Positions 58,801 to 64,000 of a stretch of 64,000 bases of DNA are shown here, one piece after another (position 1 is the first letter of the stretch; every line of letters starts with the position of its first letter). The DNA is taken from positions 186,001-250,000 of the forward strand of contig NW_027332181.1 of NCBI RefSeq assembly GCF_040802235.1, given 5' to 3'. The position numbers were made by a program, and so were the translations under genes. The notes under the pieces were generated by a model. That model was not told where the DNA came from and did no database searches. It was given only the letters and a program-made list of their open reading frames with translations. The DNA is from Manis javanica (taxonomy: Eukaryota; Chordata; Mammalia; Pholidota; Manidae).

Positions 58801-61800
58801 GGGGCAGACACAACGAACAGATTATTGTACTCTTTCCTTGAAAGGCATCCTCAGTTTTTGTTTTGTTTTGTTTTTTTAAACAGTGCTCCAAGCGGCCACT
58901 TCAGTGGCTATTCCCTAATGGTTTGGTCTTTGTGAGGAACAAGATACAATACTGTCAGTCAACTGTGCTCTTTTAGCCTGTTGTAATAAGAAACTGTAAT
59001 AAGAAACTGGAGTGGTTTCAAAGAGAGAGGCAGCAGCTTAAAAATAAGAAGACAAAAAAGTTCAGGCCAAATAGAATGTGTGATCCACTTTCTGGAAATT
59101 CTAACTCTGAGTTACTCTGTACTGCAGGGAGCTGGATCATATAAAAATCTGTTCTTTTGGAAAAAGTATACCCAAACCTTGTTATCAATGGGAGTTAATT
59201 CATCAACAACCAACAGAAGCCTCTGAAGCTTTGAGGTTCTAAGTCAAGAGAAAACTGTAAACATTTTAGGAAGTAAACAGAATTTTCAATGCAAGCTAGG
59301 CGGAGATGCAGCAGCTTCTTAAATGAGAAGGAAGGATTATAATAGTAGAAGTCATTATTGATTCTCTAGAGTTAGAGTTTGGAGTTCACTTACTAGAGGA
59401 ATAGCTTCGGTAGGTGCAGTCCGCAGTCGACCCAGTGGCACTAACTGCTTTTAATGATACTGTGTAATTGACGCCACATGTGATGCATCCCAGGAGGCAG
59501 TGGTTTTGTTGGGTATGACACTTAGACACCCCAGTGCGCGACTCCAGAACTGTCACATAGGTTTGGGCCCCAGTCCCAACAGTCCAGCTCACATTGATTA
59601 CTGACTGGGTGACCTGAGTTACTGTCAGACCCATTGGACAGCATGGCACTTAAATGGGGGAAAAAAAGAAAGAGTTGAGGATTTATTTCCACATATAACT
59701 TCCATAATATATTATTTCTGCTGAGGGTTATTTGTGAAAAACAGTCGAGAATGGCATTTTGCCTGTTTCAAAATCCTAATTTTCTCAAACCTTCAATTGT
59801 TAATCAAAATTTCCTTTTGTTAAGCAAAATTTTATTTCCTCTGATACATCTTTTAACATCAGCTCTATATGGTGGGTGCTTCCCCAAGAATGCAGAGCCC
59901 TAACTGGCTGTCAGTAATGTGAGGTCCTCCTGGTTATTTTTCAGAATAAGAAATTCTTCATTGTCTCCCCCAGTTTTAACAATTCCAGCTGTAAACTTCA
60001 AAGCACTGGTTGCATTCATCTCTTCTCCCAGTATAATATTTCACAGCACTTCAATTAAATGTATTTTGCCTTTCTCGTGCATTTCTAGTACATAATTGAT
60101 ATAAAAGCTTGAAATACTCTTGGCCACCTAAGAATACCATAGCCAGTTCTCAATTTTTCAGGGACCCATTATGCAGGACATAGGATGTCTAGACTCTTCC
60201 TGTATATTTGGTACTGTCTCTATTCTGCTGCTTCTTACATTCTGACTTTTATAGTCTAACGTGCCATCTATCATTGTATATAAGGGAAAATAATATCCAA
60301 AGGCCTTAAATGATTTACTAAGTTTCATTCACACATAATGCTATCAAGCAATGACAGCCTTCTTTTATCAAGCTCTTCCTATGCACCAGGCACTATGCTA
60401 AGCACTTTGTAGTAGTAACTTAATACAACTCTGTGATGAAGCTGTTATCCCCCTTTACCAATTAGGAAACCAATGCTCTGAAAGCATTTTTTTTTAAGTA
60501 AGATTTCAAAGGGTTGAGCCAAAGAAATGAATAATAAGCCAGCTCATTTGGTCACTTGTTAGTTGTTTTGGTAGACTGTGTTATGGGGGAATATGAGTTC
60601 AAATAACTGTTTTCACAGAATCACTGTATTACTTCTTTGGCATCAGTGTACAAATATAGCAGAGTCTTCTGACAGTGCTTTTACTGAACCTGTGTCCAAA
60701 GGTTGAAAATTTTATTTCTAAGACTGGGGCTCTTCAAAAGGCCTCTGAGATTAATGGATTTCTATCACATTTAGGGTAGAGCGGATAAGACAGTTCATGT
60801 CTTACAACAATCCTTAAGGAATTAGTGTTCAGGCTGGCATTGCTACATACCTGTTTCTAGGGGTACACTGTAGCTTGGAAGGCTCTGTCCTGCCTGCGTT
60901 TCGGCTACAGCGGTGACAGAGAACACAGAGCCGCAGGGCAAGCTGCCCATGGCACAGGACTCCCCTGTGCTACTGCACCTGTACAGCCCTTTGTCTCCCT
61001 GTGCAGTCACGGTGTAAGTAGCATCATCATTAGTGGATCGCCAGTGCACATTAACCATGGAGAATGCATCCTTTGAAACATTTTTTATCTCAGGACTGCA
61101 AGGAGCTAAGAGATTTTAGATTATTAATTCAAACAGTGAAAGTGAATAGTATCATTGTTGACCATGAGAGACAAAAATACCACAAGTGCCATTTGGTCTA
61201 ATACTGGTTTTTTCCCCAAGTGAGATCTTACATTCAGCCACACCATGCATGTCAGCCAAACTCTTAGAACCTCAGTATGGATACGGTATTGGGTTCCTAT
61301 AGAGTCAGACTAACTGGAAATGTTAAGAAGCATTTTAAACTCCAAAAAGCAGAAGTAATTAAGGCAAATATTTGTGATCTTAACCTTGATGGTATGAATA
61401 CATGCATGCCTCCAAAGGTAGCAGGCAGTGAATGGCTGGGGTACTCACTGTGAAAACTTCCACTCTCCCGAAAGTCTCCTTTTCTGTTTTTTTCCTCACT
61501 TCCCCTCTTCCACTTCTTCTTTTGCCCATCCTTAGTAAGATAGGGGCTCTAATAGTCCCCACTAAGAGTGGCTAAGGGGAGTTGGCCTTTTCATAATTAT
61601 TGCTGAATGCCCATCTTGAGGGACACAGAGGGAGTGAATTGTTCAGACATGAGTGAATGAAATTATAGCTGTATTGTACCTGTGGTTACAAATTGGGAAG
61701 TACATGACATATTGCTGCCCCGCACTTCACTGAAGGAATACACTGTAATGTTGTACGTGGTGTCACATTCCAGAGCTGAAAGGGTGCAAGCAGGAGCCGT

Positions 61801-63332
61801 GTCATTGCACTCAACCACGTTGAGCCCATCCACTGCCTTGGTTTCATAAAGTTCTGCACCACGGACAGGAGACCAGACAATCTCTACTCTGTCACTAGAC
61901 ACCAACACAGGGTTAATGTCACTAGGACAACAGGGAGCTGAAAGCAGGAGCAGAGAGAGAATGTAGGTCAAACAGGAGCAGTGATGTCAGAGAGGAGCAT
62001 TGAGTCTGACTTCTCCATGCCCAGAGCCTCTGCCGCCGCCTTTCTATATTACTGCAAGAATCTCTCTCGTATCGTACAGCTCTGTCCAGTTCCAATCCTG
62101 GCCTAATACCCACTCCATAGAGTCCAACCTACATTCTGTCAATTCTTAAATATCCAGTTCAAGGCCACTCCTTCTGGAAGGCCCTCCTGTGCTCTTGAAA
62201 CTATTGATAGCCTCTTATTCTGAATTCCAAAGACACCAATGACATGAGTCCCTCATCCTGGTAATATTTATTATAATCTAGATAACATTATATACATAAT
62301 TATAGTACGCTTATTTGTAAGCCTAATTAATTTCAAGTCTCTCACTCCATTCATTCTTCAAATATCGAACATCTCCCATATGCTGATCACACTATGATAA
62401 GCACTGAGGATGAAGAGATAAAACAGAATCCCTGCCCTGTAGAAGATCCCAGCCTAGTGGAAGAGAATAGTTGTAAGAGTAATAATGATACTAATAAGAA
62501 TATATGCATTGTGCTTTACCACATAGAAAGACTTTTCCTACTCATGTTCTCATTATTATTTGTCTCATTTTGCCATGGAGAATTGTAAAGAACTAGCAGG
62601 GTAACGTCATTATGCCCATTTTACACACGAGTTAGTGGCCAGGTTAGGCCCAGGTTGCGATGCTGATTTCCCACTGCAAAGCCCTCTCCAATAGGCAGCA
62701 TCTGTGCCATTGCATCTCTGTGTCCTGGTCTCAGGGAAGAAGCGAACTGAGACAGGAAGACTGCATCCCCTTCAGCACCCAGCACAGGGTGCTGAACACT
62801 GAGCAGATCAGGCAGAGGGGTCAGTTTTTCAGAGCAGATTTGAAAACTCATTCTTTCCCCTCTCTTCACTCCTAAACCTTGCATTCTTGTTAGGCTTGTC
62901 CATGAAGCCGAAATTTCCTAGTCTGGAAAGAATGTGAGAGAAGAGATTCACTTTTCATTCTTGGCCCTAGAATGACTCCCAGCTGGTTTATGCAAATCAG
63001 TAAGTACAATAGGTGATTCGTTCTGCTGCTGAGTTTATGAACTTAGACCTCCTTTATAAGCATCAAGAGCAACTTACCTGTGGTATAATTGAACACATCA
63101 CCCAAAGGACTCTGCCCTGCCTTGTTAAAGGCAAATATACTAATAAAGTAAGTGAAGCCACATTCAGATAAGAAATTGCACTGGGTGAAGGATGTGTTGC
63201 AGTGTACTTCCAAGCCATCGTCACTCTTCACAAAGGCCACATAGTAGTCACTCAGAGCTACACTGGACCAAGCCACAGACAGGTGGCCAGGGGGGTCCTC
63301 TTGGATTGTCACTCTTCCAGGTGCACAAGCAA
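49847..63332 (-). CDS. FNDC7: FNDC7, C-terminal part: five fibronectin III exons plus two short terminal exons
   Basis: Fibronectin type III domain-containing protein 7, a poorly characterised, probably extracellular protein. Exons on the minus strand are 63078-63332, 61680-61937, 60851-61105, 59394-59648, 56552-56812, 53352-53381 and 49847-49878. All join in phase 1 and end at a TGA. They give 447 complete residues plus a split first codon, roughly 60% of the expected protein; the N-terminal exons lie beyond base 64000. Each long exon is one FN3 domain with the B-strand Trp (VAW, IVW, VHW, VSW, IYW) and a Cys-(Gly/Asp)-x-x-(Tyr/Phe) motif. Four of the five begin with (A/P)C(C/S)P. The tail is VTCSGSTLGM-VIYRGKRNAE. 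Order and strand relative to STXBP3 match human 1p13.3. Confidence 0.93.
50482..50667. repeat. MER5A-like MITE
   Basis: Starts 'cagagccgtagttctcaaac' and ends 'ggtatcaccctttgaaaac', the inverted ends of MER5A; 'gcatcagaatcatctggagggc' is internal. It lies in the last FNDC7 intron. Confidence 0.8.
50795..50990 (-). repeat. MIR SINE fragment
   Basis: 'tttacatctcctttaatcctcataatg', 'ttacagatgaggaaacccatgcttaaag', 'gtgacaggatttgaactcagat': reverse-orientation MIR. Confidence 0.85.
51391..51545. repeat. MER5A-like MITE
   Basis: Begins CAGTGCTTCTCAAAATTC and ends GAGTTTGAGAACTACTACC; 'agaatcacctgggaacc' is internal. Confidence 0.82.
51551..51690. repeat. MER5A-like MITE, head to tail with previous
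   Basis: Begins CAGTGTTTCTCAAACTTAAA, with 'gaatcacctgggcat' and 'tctggtgatgctgatgag'. Only five bases separate it from the copy ending at 51545. Confidence 0.78.
52080..52114 (+). repeat. (TGTGTCC)5 minisatellite
   Basis: Five perfect 7-bp units. Confidence 0.95.
52303..52360. repeat. Alternating purine-pyrimidine tract (TG/CA)
   Basis: A TG run followed, after one GA break, by 40 strictly alternating purine-pyrimidine bases (52321-52360), including GCATGC and CACACACACGTGCAC. Z-DNA-prone. Confidence 0.85.
52741..53065. repeat. Two MER5A-like MITEs in tandem
   Basis: Copy 1 is 52741-52893 ('catgggcatcacctggacc', 'ccaaatcagaatctgg', 'aaaatttgagacggcctg'). Copy 2 is 52902-53065 ('cagcagttctcagccttgctac', 'tttaaaaatcctgatgccca'). 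Confidence 0.75.
53352..53381 (-). CDS. FNDC7: FNDC7 30-nt microexon
   Basis: Ten codons, phase 1-1, VTCSGSTLGM. The acceptor is TTTATTACAG and the donor ATGG|GTAAGTCA. The frame and the join to VIYRGKR in the next exon agree with my memory of the FNDC7 C-terminus. It is too short for ordinary ORF calling. Confidence 0.85.
53520..53712 (+). repeat. MIR SINE fragment
   Basis: 'gaccttgggcaagaaacatcac', 'tgtgcctcagttta', 'gagttaatacatgtaaagcgcttagaatagtacctggcacatag', 'caataaatattag': well-preserved forward MIR. It starts about 140 bases from the FNDC7 microexon. Confidence 0.9.
54441..54696 (+). mobile_element. hAT-like DNA element, second copy
   Basis: Same family as 11041-11316/30500-30540: 'atgtggctagtct', 'acaccagattttgaagacttagtatgg', 'atgtggctactagaaaattt', ends 'tctagtagacagtg'. 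Uninterrupted here. It lies in an FNDC7 intron. Confidence 0.65.
54705..55215 (-). repeat. L2 LINE fragment
   Basis: 'gtagtccaggcgagaggtggtgagggc', 'acaggacttggagattacttagatatgaaggatgagggagag' and 'gatagaaatttgggagtc' are the reverse of the L2 3' region. The plus-strand frames here are incidental. Confidence 0.7.
55225..55330 (+). repeat. MIR SINE fragment
   Basis: 'cagtttttcatttacaatttggagataataa' and 'ctacctcatagagttattctgaac': forward MIR 3' half. Confidence 0.7.
55730..56012 (+). pseudogene. ERV-L-like RNase H fragment
   Basis: Homologous to the minus-strand RNase H at 39320-39652: YTSERQEEFALEPLVAES and YTDGSSHGQ are shared with small changes. No LTR or other pol part is recognised next to it. 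It lies between the last FN3 exon and the microexon of FNDC7, antisense to the gene. Confidence 0.8.
56552..56812 (-). CDS. FNDC7: FNDC7 last FN3 exon
   Basis: 261 nt, phase 1-1. The acceptor is TATCTTTCAG and the donor ACTCAG|GTAGAG. It encodes ACCPLGVKLYRLGPNG to TFCPKKIYS. The frame stays open past the donor to a stop near 56499. The phase-1 donor leads in frame to the 30-nt exon at 53352-53381, so splicing is preferred over read-through. Confidence 0.9.
57487..58303 (+). mobile_element. Solo ERV-R-type retrocopy (no L1 attached)
   Basis: 5'-truncated copy of the ERV tail: starts just upstream of the CTE-like hairpin, then polypurine tract, LTR from 57957 to 58278 with AATAAA, and about 25 As. 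Perfect 15-bp target duplication AAAAAGATGTTTTAG at 57472-57486 and 58299-58313. These are the hallmarks of L1-driven insertion of a polyadenylated RNA. It lies in the FNDC7 intron between the fourth and fifth FN3 exons here, antisense to the gene. Confidence 0.92.
57606..57692 (+). ncRNA. CTE-like RNA export hairpin, solo copy
   Basis: GGCCCC/GGGGCC, GGCTG/CAGTC (A-to-G change gives a G-U pair) and TTCCTC/GAGGAA with AAGG loop. Loop motifs are GACGGGTAAGA (57634-57644) and CAACCTAAGACAGGC (57661-57675). Confidence 0.7.
58539..58708 (+). mobile_element. Severely truncated L1 (3' UTR only)
   Basis: 170 bp: 'gatggacagtgactgcaatggggtatggggg', 'tagtaaccacattgtt', 'ttcataagagtgtgtatcaataataccttaat' and an A-rich tail. 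Near-identical 15-bp duplications AAGAAACCATGTCTT / AAGAAGCCATGTCTT (58524-58538, 58709-58723). The 3' end differs from the L1s of the nest, so this is another L1 subfamily. Confidence 0.88.
58724..59393 (-). other. FNDC7: FNDC7 intron segment
   Basis: No repeat or exon recognised. Confidence 0.55.
59394..59648 (-). CDS. FNDC7: FNDC7 FN3 exon
   Basis: 255 nt, phase 1-1. The acceptor is CCCATTTAAG and the donor TCTA|GTAAGTG. It encodes PCCPMGLTVTQVTQ to YRSYSS, with INVSWTVG and ITCGVNYTVSLKAVSATG. Confidence 0.92.
59649..60850 (-). other. FNDC7: FNDC7 intron
   Basis: About 1.2 kb. A reverse-orientation MIR lies at about 60355-60490 ('tcctatgcaccaggcactatgctaagcactttg', 'ccctttaccaattaggaaac'). 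Nothing else recognised. Confidence 0.7.
60851..61105 (-). CDS. FNDC7: FNDC7 FN3 exon
   Basis: 255 nt, phase 1-1. The acceptor is ATCTCTTAG and the donor AACAG|GTATGT. It encodes APCSPEIKNVSKDAFSM onward, with VNVHWRST and LPCGSVFSVTAVAETQAG. Confidence 0.92.
61106..61679 (-). other. FNDC7: FNDC7 intron
   Basis: Short intron of about 570 bases with no recognised element. Confidence 0.6.
61680..61937 (-). CDS. FNDC7: FNDC7 FN3 exon
   Basis: 258 nt, phase 1-1. The acceptor is CTGCTTTCAG and the donor CACAG|GTACAA. It encodes APCCPSDINPVL through SQFVTT, with RVEIVWSPV and LECDTTYNITVYS. Candidate N-glycosylation sequons NIT and NMS are present. Confidence 0.92.
61938..63077 (-). other. FNDC7: FNDC7 intron
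   Basis: About 1.1 kb. 62340-62470 ('gctgatcacactatgataagcactgagga', 'gaatccctgccctgtagaagatc') resembles an ancient mammalian repeat of the 'tgccaggcactg ... ccctgccctcatgg' type; I do not name its family. No exon seen. Confidence 0.55.
63078..63332 (-). CDS. FNDC7: FNDC7 FN3 exon (first in window)
   Basis: 255 nt, phase 1-1. The acceptor is ATTTCTAG and the donor CACAG|GTAAGTT. The exon encodes a whole FN3 domain from ACAPGRVTIQED to FNYTT. It carries LSVAWSSV and extra cysteines (HCNTSFTQCNFLSECG), suggesting a disulfide-stabilised domain. Confidence 0.93.
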
Positions 63333-63555
63333 CTAGAAATGATAAATAATAAACAATTGTGAGAGTACTGCAAGAGATTTTTTTTGTATCTTTGCAATTG
63401 TTCAGGATACCAGATGCTATGGACAAAGAATAAACCAAATAGTATGTGCAAGCCAATGTGACATTCTCACATGTCCTAAAATTTATCTCACACAGTACAT
63501 GCCAGACTATGTCAGAAACAGGCACAGATCATCTTGGCTAATATTGTCTGTGTTT

Positions 63556-63745
63556 CTAAACTATGTTTTCTACCTTTATCTTGTATCTACCTACCACTTC
63601 AGCATTTTATTAAAAATAATAATAATAAAGAGAGAAATGTGGTATCCACATATAAATCAAGTATAAAAATCAAATGAGTATTCATATTTGAACTGACTGT
63701 TTATAGTTCATAATGCATGAGCAAAACTGAAAGCTTCTGTGGTGA
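63556..63745 (+). mobile_element. Fragment of the ERV-R-type element
   Basis: Matches the stretch just before the LTR ('aaactatgttttctacctttatcttg'), the purine tract and the first about 110 bases of the LTR (from 63638). It has no CTE part, poly(A) or clear target duplication, so it is a fragment. MER5A-like sequence (63760-63830) follows. Confidence 0.82.
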
Positions 63746-64000
63746 AAGCTTAATTGGTCTTAGGTGAATTTTATAAAAGCTCCCCAGATGCTCTTAATGT
63801 GAATCTAAGATTGAAAAACACTGGATGGTTCTCTCCTGCTTTAAATGACTAACTTGGAACTGCTGTGCTTTTGGAAGTGTATTTCTTATCTCTCCCCTCA
63901 CCCTCAGCTATCCCATCTTCAAAATAATTTCTGATGTGCCATCCACATTAATTTATAGTGGTCAAAAGAGAAGCTGAATCACCAAGTGTAGGGAAAATGG

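Noticed and set aside
63761..63830. LTR 3' end of the ERV fragment at 63.6 kb
   Set aside because: The sequence after 63745 does not match the LTR and instead resembles MER5A ('aaaagctccccagatg'), so the ERV fragment ends earlier.

Overview
The window is nuclear DNA of a placental mammal: split exons with GT/AG borders, a CpG-island promoter, and dense LINE-1, MIR, L2, MER5A, Tigger and endogenous retrovirus (ERV) remnants. There are no Alu-type primate SINEs and I recognise no abundant lineage-specific SINE, so I do not name the species; a laurasiatherian-type placental is only a guess. Two protein-coding genes lie head to tail on the minus strand, in the order known from human 1p13.3 (FNDC7 upstream, STXBP3 downstream).

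Genes. STXBP3 (Munc18-3, a SNARE regulator) runs from a CpG-island first exon (start codon at 44906) down to coding exon 6 (504-604). Six exons encode residues 1-146; the rest lies beyond base 1. Intron 1 is about 35 kb and holds most of the transposons. FNDC7 enters from the right: five consecutive exons of 255-261 bases (63332 to 56552), each one fibronectin type III domain in phase 1-1, then a 30-base microexon (53352-53381) and a short terminal exon with the stop codon (49847-49878). About 4.9 kb separates the FNDC7 stop from the STXBP3 start.

Transposon layers in STXBP3 intron 1. A Russian-doll nest spans 11041-30540. A hAT-like DNA element was split by a Tigger1-like element (TA target duplication), which was split by L1 copy A, whose ORF2 was split by a 12.2-kb block with 14-bp target-site duplications. 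That block holds a full-length but broken L1 (B), an ERV-derived tail, a truncated L1 (C), a second copy of the same ERV tail, and a 92-bp segment that looks like a 3' transduction. Next come an old L1 (34.2-37.4 kb), an ERV-L-like provirus remnant in STXBP3 sense orientation (37.4-41.1 kb), and a truncated L1 (41.4-43.6 kb). All recognised L1s of known orientation are on the plus strand, antisense to both genes.

Most interesting signal. The ERV tail (env transmembrane remnant, polypurine tract, 3' LTR ending at R with poly(A)) occurs twice fused to L1 3' ends through the same junction. It occurs once alone with a 15-bp target-site duplication and poly(A) (57472-58313), and once as a fragment (63556-63745). 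It resembles the SINE-R part of human SVA in architecture but appears independent. Between env and LTR each of the three longer copies keeps a hairpin with GAC(G/A)GGTAAGA opposite CCTAAGACAGG, the signature of the type D retrovirus constitutive transport element (CTE) that recruits NXF1/TAP. This patch is clearly less diverged than the flanking env part, and two substitutions in its stems keep pairing as G-U wobble. The window therefore appears to hold an L1 lineage that captured a viral RNA-export element.
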